Positions 6,981 to 14,559 are shown, counted from the stretch's first letter. The stretch is 35,665 nt of DNA from CAG-103 sp048217285 (GCA_048217285.1 DBFWVW010000011.1:1-35665); one strand, 5' to 3'. Numbers and translations are program-made. The notes: generated by a model not told the origin, from the sequence alone.

Positions 6981-8637
6981 GCTTGTCCTTGTCTCCTTCC
7001 TTGATGGTCTTTTCCACCTCGGCGACGATGGCAGCGCGCCGCACGGCAGCCGAGAGGGATGCGCCGGCCACTGATGTGCCGCCGGAGTCGCCGGTGCTGC
7101 CGGTGTCTCCCTGAGCCGCCCGCAGCTTCTCGTTTTCCCGAGCGAGCTGGTCGATGTTGGCGTCCCACTGGCCGCCGTTGAGCCGGATCGTGGCCTGCTC
7201 GCGGGTGGTAATGCCCTCGCCGATGGCGAGGATCTCGGCCGTGATCTCCTTGGTCGGGTCGAGCTGCCCCTGCGAGGGGCCGATCCACTCGGCGCCGAGG
7301 TAGGCCGCCCGGGTTGCCGGGTCAGCGAAAAAGCCCGGGGCGCTGATGCGTCCGCGGGCCACGGCCTCGGCGATGAAGATCTCATAGATGGGGGTGCAGA
7401 AGTCATCGACAAACCACTTGCGCCTCATGCGGAAGGCTTTCCACGCCTCCAGCAGGGCGGCGCGGCTGGCGCTGTACGAGCTGTTGAACGCCTTGAGGAG
7501 CAGGTCGGCCGGGATCTCGAGGGCTGCGCCCACCTGCTCGCAGATGGCGCGCAGGAAGCTGTCGAAGCCGCTGGCCGGTCGCTTGGGGTCGGCAAAGGTG
7601 ACATCCTCGCCGGGCTCCATGATGTTGATCTGCCCCGGGCCCATCTCGTACTCGTTGGGATCCCGGCTCACTTCCGGCAGGCTGCTCCCCACCTCGTTGA
7701 ACGGGTTGTCGCCGGCTCCGGCCTCGGTCTTGATGAAGGCCGTGAAAAAGCTCTCCACGACGGCCGCGGTCAGCTCGCTCTCGGTGTAGCGCCGGAGCTG
7801 GAGCAGGGGCTCGATGACCTGCGCGAGGTAGCTGACGCCTCTGTACTGATCCGGGCGCTCGCTCTCCATGATGTGCAGGATGTTCGGGAGCCCTGTGCGC
7901 CGGCCGTATGCCTCCACGCGGGCCCACTTGGTCGCCGCTGCACCCAGCTCGAAGGGATAGGTGCTGCGGATGTGGTAGGCGACAATCTGGCCGTTGCCGT
8001 CCACCTCGACGCCGTCGAAGATGGTGTTGCCGTTGGCCGCCTTGCCGGTGGTCAGCAGCATGGGGGTGACGATGCCGGAGCTCGTCGGGGTTGCCACGCG
8101 GTCGGCCTCGATCAGGTGGATGCGCAGCGAGTAGGGCATGAGGGGCGTCGGGTCGTACTGCTTGACGACCGCGAACACGTCGCCGCTGACCAGCCACGAG
8201 GCGAGGGCGAGCTGCTGCATGGCTGCGAAGTTATTGACGCCGGTGGCGTCGCACGCCCTTTTATTGTTGGCCCACAGGTTGAACTCGCGCTCGGCCTGCG
8301 CCTGCCATGCGTCTGCGGCCTCCTGTGTCATGCCGAGCGCCTCCCGGTCGATCCGGCTCTTGAGCTGGAGCCCGATGCCGACCACGTTGGTGCGGTTGGT
8401 GCGGATGGCCGAGGTGGCGATGGGTGCGGCCATGTAGAGCATCCGGGCTCTCTGTCGGAGCGTCCAGTTGTGGGCGTCAATGTCCTCCTTGGGGCTGCCG
8501 CTGAAGGCCCTGAAGCCCTTGGTCGACCGCTTGTGCCAGCTCGCGCCGGCGTCGCCGTAGCCCTTGTTCACGGGGCGGGGGCTCTGCCGGCCGCTCTGCG
8601 GTCGGCTTCTGTTCTTTCGTCTGCTGATGGTGCTCAC
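6967..8637 (-). CDS. Portal protein (lambda gpB family)
   Basis: 556 residues, near lambda gpB (533). The N-terminus is basic; recognisable segments are YGDAGASWHKRSTKGFRAF, IRTNRTNVVGIGLQLKSRID, and the DPNEYEMGPGQINIMEPGED region preceding FADPKRPASGFDSFLRAICE, which is strongly conserved in this family. Portal dodecamers form the DNA entry vertex and bind terminase. The C-terminus is Glu/Lys-rich (KTIKEGDKDKHENE). The stop overlaps the protease start, linking the two translations. Confidence 0.95.
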   Translation of the reverse strand: MSTISRRKNRSRPQSGRQSPRPVNKGYGDAGASWHKRSTKGFRAFSGSPKEDIDAHNWTLRQRARMLYMAAPIATSAIRTNRTNVVGIGLQLKSRIDREALGMTQEAADAWQAQAEREFNLWANNKRACDATGVNNFAAMQQLALASWLVSGDVFAVVKQYDPTPLMPYSLRIHLIEADRVATPTSSGIVTPMLLTTGKAANGNTIFDGVEVDGNGQIVAYHIRSTYPFELGAAATKWARVEAYGRRTGLPNILHIMESERPDQYRGVSYLAQVIEPLLQLRRYTESELTAAVVESFFTAFIKTEAGAGDNPFNEVGSSLPEVSRDPNEYEMGPGQINIMEPGEDVTFADPKRPASGFDSFLRAICEQVGAALEIPADLLLKAFNSSYSASRAALLEAWKAFRMRRKWFVDDFCTPIYEIFIAEAVARGRISAPGFFADPATRAAYLGAEWIGPSQGQLDPTKEITAEILAIGEGITTREQATIRLNGGQWDANIDQLARENEKLRAAQGDTGSTGDSGGTSVAGASLSAAVRRAAIVAEVEKTIKEGDKDKHENE

Positions 8638-8660
8638 CTCCTTCAGGTAAAAATGGCCGG

Positions 8661-8692
8661 CGCCGGGAGAAAAGGAGCGAAAACTCCCGGCG
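8661..8692 (-). repeat. Inverted repeat upstream of the portal gene
   Basis: Perfect 9-bp stem, CGCCGGGAG at 8661-8669 with CTCCCGGCG at 8684-8692, loop 14 nt. On the minus strand it is followed by CGGCC and ATTTTTAC before the portal binding site. It lies directly after another hairpin with a T run (8703-8724), so the short connector-portal gap holds two stacked structures. Confidence 0.5.
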
Positions 8693-8702
8693 TCAGCCTA
8701 TG

Positions 8703-8724
8703 AAAAAAGCCCCTTTCGGGGCTT
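8703..8724 (-). terminator. Intrinsic terminator inside the structural operon
   Basis: On the minus strand a 7-bp stem AAGCCCC / GGGGCTT closes a GAAA tetraloop and is followed by T6. It is located between the gpW/DUF6148-like gene and the portal gene. A complete terminator here would cut off all later structural genes, so it must be leaky, or read-through must be aided by antitermination. Confidence 0.7.
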
Positions 8725-8727
8725 CTT

Positions 8728-8991
8728 TCACCAGTCACGGGGGACGACGCCCACGGCTTTGCGGGGGCGCTGCCCGTTGAGCAGGGCCTCGAGGGCTGCG
8801 ATGTCGTCCTCGAGCTCCTTGATGGCCGCCCGGATGGCGGCGAGGTCGGTGTTGTAGCGGGACAGGTTGCGGGATCCGATGCCATAGCTCTGCACACCGC
8901 CGCTCAGCATTTCGGCCTCCCGCTTCAGGTAGAGCTCGAGCCGCTCCCGCTTGCCGGTGAGCTCGATCTCGATGGTCTTGCGCGTTTTCAT
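8728..8991 (-). CDS. Small head-tail connector, gpW/DUF6148-like
   Basis: 87 residues. It starts with a basic helix (MKTRKTIEIELTGKRERLEL), has the YGIGSRNLSRYNTDLAAIRA motif, then a predicted coiled coil rich in Glu/Leu/Ile. The Gly-containing Y-x-I-G-x-R-x-L motif followed by a helical RxAI segment is shared by gpW-like and DUF6148 proteins. Its place between large terminase and portal is that of gpW, which plugs the portal after DNA packaging. Family naming is by motif memory. Confidence 0.65.
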   Translation of the reverse strand: MKTRKTIEIELTGKRERLELYLKREAEMLSGGVQSYGIGSRNLSRYNTDLAAIRAAIKELEDDIAALEALLNGQRPRKAVGVVPRDW

Positions 8992-9006
8992 GTGGTCGTG
9001 TCCTCC

Positions 9007-10929
9007 TTACCAGTCGTCGAAGGCGCTGGAGCTGCTGCGCTTGGTGCGCGCCCGTCGCTGCGGCGCCGGTTTTGGCTGCTCCTCGAGGCCGCGCAGGCGG
9101 CGCTCGACTGCGTCCATGTCGGGGTTGATGATCTTGAGGCCGGCGTTGGCATAGTCCCGGCAGTCGAGGGCCTCGTTGCGGTTGTGGCCGGGCAGTTTCT
9201 CCCACGCCCAGCGGTCGCCCCTCCGGGTGCTGGTGAGCACCAGCTTCTCGGAGAGCAGGCCGTTGAAGTAGTTGAGGTCGTAGCCGGCGTCGGGGTGCCG
9301 GTTGAAATGGGAATATTTCGGGCCGGGCTCCTGCACCTTCAGGCCGGCCATGATGGCAGCCTTGCCGGCGTCGACGCCGATGGTGTAGAGCCAGCAGGTG
9401 ATCTTCTTGTTGTCCCGGATCGGCACCTTAGTCGGTGGGGAGACGTAGGGGATCCCGTCGCCGCCCTTGCCCTTGATGGCAAACACGCGCTTGCCCTGTC
9501 GGGCCCGGCACGCCTCATACACCTCTTGGGTGAAGTGGCCGCCAGAGTCGACGCAGGTGATGGAGATCTTCAGGCCCCGGCCGTTCTTGAACTTGTAGAC
9601 ATGGTCGACGACATCGTCGAGCCGCTGCCAGACCTCGGGGGTGTCCGGCCGGCCCATGATGTAGCCCTTGACGATGCCCCAGTTTTCGCCGTACTTGCCG
9701 TGGCCGACGACCTCGTACTCGAGGCGGTTGTCCTGTGTGTCCACGCCGCAGGTGAGCACCAGCACGCCGTCGGGCAGCTCCACAGGGGTGCCGTCCGGGC
9801 GTGTGCCGTAGTCCTCACGGCGGGCGAGCATGGTGTCCTCGTCCTCGAGGTCGCCGCGATCCTCCCATAGCTGGCCGAGCAGGGTGTTGTAGACCACCTT
9901 GAGCCGCTGCGGGTCGTTCTTGGCGTCGAGGAACTTGAGGACGATCTTCTCCCATGGTGTCCACGGGGAGCTGAAGGCGTTGAGCCAGAACGAGCGGACG
10001 CCCTTCTTGTAGGCGTCGGGGTTTTCTGCGATCCACTTGGCCGGCTGCCGTCGCATGGTCTCCTCGGGGATCAGGCAGCCGCAGGCGGGACAGGCCCACG
10101 AGACGCCGCCCTTCAGGCTCCAGACCTTTTTGCCGCGCACGCGCTTGGCCTCGGGCTCGAAGTGGATGGCGTCGAACACGATCTCGCTGTACTCCCCGCA
10201 CTCGGGGCAGCGGTGGCACCAGCGTTCCTGTGTGCCTTGGTAGAAGCTGGTCTCGATGTTGCTGGCGCCCTTGATGGTCGGGGTCGAGACCTCGACAGCT
10301 TTGGCGTTGTAGAAGGTCGCCTGCCGGGCCTCGGCCAGCGCCCACGGGTCGCCCTCGGTGCCGGCGCTCGTGGCCCAGCGGTCACGCTCGTCGCCGATGA
10401 TGTAGCGGGCGGGGGTGGATGCCAGCGCCGAGGCGCTGTTGGAGCCGGTCAGCGTGAGCATACCGCCCGGGAAAGACTTCTGGAGGATGGTGTTGCCGCT
10501 GTCCTTGGCTTTGACATCGTGCACCTTTTCCTTCAGGGGCTTGCTGTCCCGGATCATGGGAGCGACGCGCAGCCGGCTGAACTTCCGGGCGTCGTCGATG
10601 GTCGGGTGCACATAGAGGATGCTGCCGGGGTCTTGGTCGATGATGTAGCCGATGATGTTGAGCTCGAGCTCCGACTTGCCGACCTGCGACGCGGCGACCA
10701 TGACGATCTTGTGCACCTTCGGATCCGTGAAGGCCCGCATAGGCTCCTCGAGGTACGGGGTGCGCTTGGTGCGCCACGGGCCTGCCTCGGCCGAGCTTTC
10801 GGGGGAGAGGCGGCGGTGCTTGTCGGCCCACTCGTCCACGGTCAGGCTCTCAGGCGGGGCGAAGCGTTTAATCGCCCCCGAGATGGCGGCGTTGAGCTTC
10901 GCGGCGGCCTTCTTAGTCGTCCGCGTCAT
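9007..10929 (-). CDS. Terminase large subunit (lambda gpA family)
   Basis: 640 residues, almost the same as lambda gpA (641). The ATPase domain has a Walker A-like AASQVGKSE at about 79-87 and an acidic Walker B near ARYIIGDERDRW. A zinc ribbon (CHRCPECGEY ... CPACGC) follows, then the endonuclease domain with the Asp of LTCGVDTQDNRLEYEV and a later CVDSGGHFTQEVYEACR. It pumps DNA into the prohead and cuts genome ends. It overlaps TerS by 17 nt. The C-terminus is basic and Ser-rich, ending FDDW. This family usually cuts at cos sites. Confidence 0.95.
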   Translation of the reverse strand: MTRTTKKAAAKLNAAISGAIKRFAPPESLTVDEWADKHRRLSPESSAEAGPWRTKRTPYLEEPMRAFTDPKVHKIVMVAASQVGKSELELNIIGYIIDQDPGSILYVHPTIDDARKFSRLRVAPMIRDSKPLKEKVHDVKAKDSGNTILQKSFPGGMLTLTGSNSASALASTPARYIIGDERDRWATSAGTEGDPWALAEARQATFYNAKAVEVSTPTIKGASNIETSFYQGTQERWCHRCPECGEYSEIVFDAIHFEPEAKRVRGKKVWSLKGGVSWACPACGCLIPEETMRRQPAKWIAENPDAYKKGVRSFWLNAFSSPWTPWEKIVLKFLDAKNDPQRLKVVYNTLLGQLWEDRGDLEDEDTMLARREDYGTRPDGTPVELPDGVLVLTCGVDTQDNRLEYEVVGHGKYGENWGIVKGYIMGRPDTPEVWQRLDDVVDHVYKFKNGRGLKISITCVDSGGHFTQEVYEACRARQGKRVFAIKGKGGDGIPYVSPPTKVPIRDNKKITCWLYTIGVDAGKAAIMAGLKVQEPGPKYSHFNRHPDAGYDLNYFNGLLSEKLVLTSTRRGDRWAWEKLPGHNRNEALDCRDYANAGLKIINPDMDAVERRLRGLEEQPKPAPQRRARTKRSSSSAFDDW

Positions 10930-11488
10930 CGGAGAGCTCGCTCCATCCCTCCCGATCCCTTACCCGCCGCGCATAGACCTCGGGATCGTATTTGTAGCCG
11001 GCCAGCTCCTCGAGGATCTTGTAGACCTCGGCACGGATGATGTCGGACGCTTCCGCAGCGGTGGCCGCGCTGGAGACATCCACAGCCAGACGCCCGGGCA
11101 GAGCCACGAGCATTGACCTGATGCTATACACGAGATCGGTCATGACGGCCTCGACATCCTCGCTGCGGTGCATGGTGCCCTCGAGCTCCTTGAGTTGGAG
11201 CGCGGCGATGTCTGCCTTGCTGCGCTTGAGGTCGGCCTCGGCCTCGAGCCGGCGCCCTTCGATCTCGGCGTCCTTTTTGGACGGCTCCCGGCCGTTGGCC
11301 TTGGCCTTCAGGTATCTGATGTACCTCTGGATCGTCGGCAGCAGATCGTAGCGGTTGGCATTTCCGGCCTTGACGGCGGTGATGACGCCCTCCTTGGCGA
11401 GCTGCTGCACCCGGCGGGGATCCATGTCGAACAGGGCCGCGATGGTCTTGGTGTCGACGAGTTTGGTGTTGGTGTTTGTGTTCGGCAT
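10913..11488 (-). CDS. Terminase small subunit (Nu1-like)
   Basis: 191 residues from ATG 11486-11488, behind AAGGGAGGG; the longer frame upstream lacks such a site. The N-terminus has a winged-helix/HTH motif (TKTIAALFDMDPRRVQQLAK, then EGVI) like lambda Nu1, which binds cosB DNA. A long coiled coil (IEGRRLEAEADLKRSKADIA) and a conserved C-terminal segment around RSMLVALPGRLA complete the family layout. It overlaps TerL by 17 nt. It recognises the packaging site, probably in the non-coding stretch just upstream. Confidence 0.9.
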   Translation of the reverse strand: MPNTNTNTKLVDTKTIAALFDMDPRRVQQLAKEGVITAVKAGNANRYDLLPTIQRYIRYLKAKANGREPSKKDAEIEGRRLEAEADLKRSKADIAALQLKELEGTMHRSEDVEAVMTDLVYSIRSMLVALPGRLAVDVSSAATAAEASDIIRAEVYKILEELAGYKYDPEVYARRVRDREGWSELSDDADD

Positions 11489-11795
11489 GGCGTTCCCTCC
11501 CTTCTGCTGAGCCGTGCCGCCCATCATTTTCGTGGCCTCACGAAAATGGTCATCCCGACCGCCTCGGGCGAAACGAAACGGCCCGGAAAAACTTTTTGGA
11601 GTCTGCGCGTTTTTTGGGCTCGCCAGCACCGCAGGCGTTAGGGGTGCGTCACAGTACCTTCGGCCTCTCTGCGTGGCCGTGTGGGGCCTCTGTGTGCCCT
11701 TTGCGGCGCGTTTTCCTGCGCGCGTGTGTTGGGTTGCCCTCGCATGCCCGGCCGCCTTGGCGGGCGTCCTGCTGGCCGTGGCAGCGGCCCTTGGG
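11489..11795. other. Non-coding stretch upstream of terS; candidate cos/packaging region
   Basis: About 300 bases without a plausible gene on either strand. It contains a perfect 9-bp inverted repeat (11526-11534 with 11539-11547, loop GCCT; ATTTTCGTG arms), then nearby copies of CGAAA-type words around 11567-11580 and A/T runs (AAAAACTTTTT at 11587-11597). The small terminase of gpA-type packaging systems binds repeated sites next to cos just upstream of its own gene, so this is the best location for it. No cut site can be assigned from sequence alone. Confidence 0.45.
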
Positions 11796-12449
11796 TCACA
11801 GGCCGAGGGCTCGCTTCATGTGGTGGTCGAGGCGCTTGGCTGTCTCGGTGTTGAGCCTCAGCATGATGGCCTCGTTGGTGCGGTCGCTGGTTATCATCTG
11901 CGGCACCGAGATGGTGGTCATCTTCTGGATGTCGGTGCGGGTCTTGCTCATGCGCTGGAATGGGATCCAGCTCGTTCCGTCGGCTTTGGTGTTGCCTGTC
12001 CCCATGAGGATCCAGTGAGACCGCTGCGAGTAGGGCCCGCCCTTGGTGCGGGTGTTCTTGTAGCGGCCGATGACCTTCTTGCTGCCCTTGAGGATCTGCG
12101 CCTTCAGGGTGTAGCTCCTGCCAGCCGGCGGGGCCTTGGGTGTCATGCCGAAGTGCACAGGGGTCAGGAGCCGGCCCTTGTAGACGAGGGTGAGCTCCTC
12201 GATGGTCTCGCCTGTGATGCGGATGCTGCCCGCCATCTTCTTCGGCTTGCCTCCACTGGACGGTGTGATCTCGCCCTTCTTGATGTTGTAGACTGCCGTG
12301 ACCTCCTGCGCTATCCAGCCGGGGGCCCGGGCCTTCACGTCCTTCACGGTGCTGCTGATGGCCTTGCGGCCGCCGGCCTCTATGGCCTGCACGTCTGCGA
12401 CGAGCTGCCGCAAGTTTTCGATCTGGATGGATATGCTGCCGCCCGCCAT
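11796..12449 (-). CDS. Minor tail protein Z-like / tail completion protein
   Basis: 217 residues from ATG 12447-12449, behind AAGGAGGTG. Upstream in-frame codons run through a terminator hairpin and are not used. The N-terminus (AGGSISIQIENLRQLVADVQ, then AIEAGGRKAISSTVKDVKAR) and the later AVYNIKKGEI and RSYTLKAQILKG segments look like lambda gpZ-family proteins, which complete the tail end that joins the head. Such genes usually follow the connector genes, so the position before terS as first gene of the late operon is unusual. Confidence in the family is moderate. Confidence 0.65.
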   Translation of the reverse strand: MAGGSISIQIENLRQLVADVQAIEAGGRKAISSTVKDVKARAPGWIAQEVTAVYNIKKGEITPSSGGKPKKMAGSIRITGETIEELTLVYKGRLLTPVHFGMTPKAPPAGRSYTLKAQILKGSKKVIGRYKNTRTKGGPYSQRSHWILMGTGNTKADGTSWIPFQRMSKTRTDIQKMTTISVPQMITSDRTNEAIMLRLNTETAKRLDHHMKRALGL

Positions 12450-12473
12450 GGTCGTCACCTCCTTCAGGGGAAA

Positions 12474-12513
12474 AGAAAAAAGCCGCCGGGCTTCTTGTGG
12501 TTGCCCGACGGCT
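12474..12513 (-). terminator. Intrinsic terminator in the late-operon leader
   Basis: On the minus strand an 11-bp stem (12503-12513 with 12481-12491, one G-T wobble) encloses an 11-nt loop and is followed by T6CT4. It lies about 85-125 nt after the predicted late transcription start and before the first late gene. It is a strong candidate for an attenuator that must be overcome to express the structural genes. Confidence 0.75.
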
Positions 12514-12604
12514 TTCTCGCTGTCGTTGTTCGGTTGTTGGTCTGGTGTCCGTCGGACAGCTCCCCGGCGTTGTCCGGGTGTCCGGCGGTCTTTCGACATG
12601 GTAC

Positions 12605-12634
12605 AGTGTAGCACAGGGCGCTACTGCCGTTCAA
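12605..12634 (-). promoter_or_regulatory. Late-operon promoter (sigma-A type)
   Basis: On the minus strand TTGAAC (12634-12629), an 18-nt spacer and TACACT (12610-12605) form a reasonable but imperfect promoter; transcription would start near 12598. It is the only such match noticed between the regulator and terminase genes and points into the structural operon. Direct repeats lie immediately upstream and inside the spacer. Confidence 0.65.
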
Positions 12635-12678
12635 TGGATTTTACTGCCCTTTACTGCCTTTTACTTCCCTTTACTGCC
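12619..12678 (-). promoter_or_regulatory. Helically phased 10-bp direct repeats at the late promoter
   Basis: On the minus strand four contiguous 10-bp units occupy 12678-12639: GGCAGTAAAG, GGAAGTAAAA, GGCAGTAAAG, GGCAGTAAAA. The next 10 bases hold the -35 box, and the following 10 (12628-12619, GGCAGTAGCG) are a fifth, partial copy in the same register within the promoter spacer. Three of the four upstream units overlap the last codons of the DUF1492-like gene. Repeats spaced by about one helical turn put binding faces on the same side, as for a cooperative activator next to RNA polymerase. Confidence 0.7.
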
Positions 12679-13157
12679 GGGGCCTCTGTTTCCTTCAGGA
12701 TCTCGGCCATCCGCAGCAGGGCGCGGCCGTGGGCCTTGTATGTCCTGTTCTGGTATCTGTCTATCCTCTCGAGGTAGTCCTGCCGATCACTGAACAGGAC
12801 GGCGCAGATCCCGTCCCAGTCTGCCCGGTCGAAGTAGCGCAGCCGCAGCACGGCGCGCTCGTCAGGGTTTTCCACCTGCCGGATCATCGCCTCGAGGGCG
12901 GCGCGTTCCTCGCGTTCCTCGGCGAGGCGCTCCTTGATCTGCTCCTCGAGCTCCAGCTTGCGCAGCACCATCATCCCGGTGCGGTCGCTCGGCGTGCCGG
13001 ATCCCTGGGGCATACCCGTCATGTCAGGGCCGGGCGGCGCGGCCATGGAGATCTCCATGCGGCCGAGGCGCTCGTACTGGTTGTCTATTTCACGGAGCAG
13101 GCGGGTGTACTTCCCGAGCCGCTCCTTGATGTCGTGAGTGATCGGCTTGTCGCTCAT
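12651..13157 (-). CDS. DUF1492-like sigma-region-4 regulator, probable late transcription activator
   Basis: 168 residues. The N-terminal half is helical (IKERLGKYTRLLREIDNQYE, then LRKLELEEQIKERLAEEREE); the C-terminal half resembles sigma region 4: ERAVLRLRYFDRADWDGICA, then the recognition-helix-like YQNRTYKAHGRALLRMAEIL. Proteins of this kind (DUF1492, ArpU, RinA-like) close the early region of Firmicutes phages and switch on late genes. Here the gene is followed directly by the late promoter, and its last codons are part of the repeat array. It is the obvious candidate for the protein that binds the repeats. ATG 13155-13157 has only a distant binding site, so it probably depends on coupling with the upstream gene. 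Confidence 0.8.
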   Translation of the reverse strand: MSDKPITHDIKERLGKYTRLLREIDNQYERLGRMEISMAAPPGPDMTGMPQGSGTPSDRTGMMVLRKLELEEQIKERLAEEREERAALEAMIRQVENPDERAVLRLRYFDRADWDGICAVLFSDRQDYLERIDRYQNRTYKAHGRALLRMAEILKETEAPAVKGSKRQ

Positions 13158-13170
13158 TTAGGTCAGGGCG

Positions 13171-14559
13171 TCACTCCTGTCCACCTCCTTCCTCGTCAGG
13201 GTCGAAGATCCCGGCGATCTCCTCACGCGAGAGCTCCCGGCCTTGACGGACGCAGCGCACATTCTGTTTTCCTGTTATCCTGATGTATCGCTTGACGATG
13301 ACATCCGTGAAGGCCGGCGTCAGCTCCATGGTGTAGGAGGGCTGGCCGTATGCCTCGCAGGCGGCCAGCGTGGTGCCGGAGCCGCCGAAGGGGTCATAGA
13401 CGCCCCGGGCGAAGTCCGTGTTGTCGACGAGCTTCTCCAGCAGCTCGACCGGCTTCTGCGTGGGGTGCAGCTCATTCCCGGAGCGGGAGACGCTCAGGAC
13501 GTTGCCGTAGCCCTTGTGGCCGTCGAAGTGCGTGGCGGCCCGGGCGGCGAACAGTATGAGCTCATGCTGAGAGCGCCAGCCGACGCCCATGCCCGGCGTG
13601 CCCTTGTCCCACACGAGCTCCGACTTGACGCCGAAGCCGGCGGCCTCGACGAGGTCGAACAGATACACCCACATTCTCCAGTCGGTGAAGATGTAGGCAT
13701 AGAGGCACGGGATGTCGGTCAGGGCCGCCCGGATCAGGTTTTGGTAGCCCCGGGTGCTGAGGATGTCGTTAGCGATCTTCGGGGCCTTGCCGTCCTTGCG
13801 CTCGGTGCCGATGCTGCCGGTCGACTTCTGCGCCTCCTTCTGGCCGCCGGAGCAGTAGGGCGGGTCGGTCAGCAGGATCTCGGGCTTGGCCCCGTCCAGC
13901 AGCAGGGCGCGATCCTCGGGGTGTGTGCAGTCACCGCAGAGGACGCGGTGCCGGCCGAGGATCCACAGGTCGCCGTACTTTGTGACGGGCTCGGCCGGGG
14001 GCGGGATCTCGGCGTCGGGGTCGCCCTTGGGCTCCTCAGTGTGCAGCGCCTCGGACAGGGCCGTCACGATGTTCCCGTAGTCCTCCTCGGTGTAGCCGGA
14101 GAGCATGAACGGGATCTCGCCGGTGTCGATGTCGGCGAACACTTCCGCGAGGAGCTTGTTGTCGGTGGTGGCGAGCTCGGCGATGCGGTTGTCGGCCGTC
14201 AGGTCGGCCAGCTCCTCGGCCTCGCTGGCGTAGTCCTGATAGTCGACCGGGGCCTCGGCCATGTCGCCCAGCTCGGCGGCCATCATGCGGCCGTGGCCCT
14301 TGACGATGTAGCCGCTGCGCTTGCTGACGGTGATGGGCCCGCGCCAGCCGGTGGCCCGGATGATGGAGGAGAGGAGCTTGATCTGCTCCGGCGGGTGCTG
14401 GTTGGGGTTTTTCGGGTTTGGCCGCAGATCCTTCAGCGGGACGATGGCGTCGTGGGCGCAGAATACAGGGACGCCGTCGGCGTAGGCTTTGGGCTGCGCG
14501 GCCGTGGTGTACTCGGCCAGCTCGGGGCCGGCCTGCGGTTGGGGTTTGTCTTTTGCCAT
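13171..14559 (-). CDS. DNA methyltransferase with N-terminal ParB-like domain
   Basis: 462 residues. Residues about 30-150 form a ParB/Srx-like nuclease-type domain (LKDLRPNPKNPNQHPPEQIK, then YIVKGHGRMMAAELGD). The methyltransferase follows: catalytic ILLTDPPYCSGG, then HPTQKPVELLEKLV and the SAM-binding YDPFGGSGTTLAACEAYG. The order DPPY before FGGSGTT is that of beta-class N6-adenine or N4-cytosine enzymes. No restriction enzyme is nearby, so it is likely an orphan that protects phage DNA or marks packaging/replication sites. It ends next to the late regulator gene. The target sequence cannot be predicted. Confidence 0.9.
   Translation of the reverse strand: MAKDKPQPQAGPELAEYTTAAQPKAYADGVPVFCAHDAIVPLKDLRPNPKNPNQHPPEQIKLLSSIIRATGWRGPITVSKRSGYIVKGHGRMMAAELGDMAEAPVDYQDYASEAEELADLTADNRIAELATTDNKLLAEVFADIDTGEIPFMLSGYTEEDYGNIVTALSEALHTEEPKGDPDAEIPPPAEPVTKYGDLWILGRHRVLCGDCTHPEDRALLLDGAKPEILLTDPPYCSGGQKEAQKSTGSIGTERKDGKAPKIANDILSTRGYQNLIRAALTDIPCLYAYIFTDWRMWVYLFDLVEAAGFGVKSELVWDKGTPGMGVGWRSQHELILFAARAATHFDGHKGYGNVLSVSRSGNELHPTQKPVELLEKLVDNTDFARGVYDPFGGSGTTLAACEAYGQPSYTMELTPAFTDVIVKRYIRITGKQNVRCVRQGRELSREEIAGIFDPDEEGGGQE

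Noticed and set aside
12450..12599. N-terminal extension of the Z-like gene (MSKDRRTPGQ...)
   Set aside because: It would start at the transcription start with no binding site and would run through the terminator hairpin; the ATG at 12447-12449 has a perfect AAGGAGGTG.
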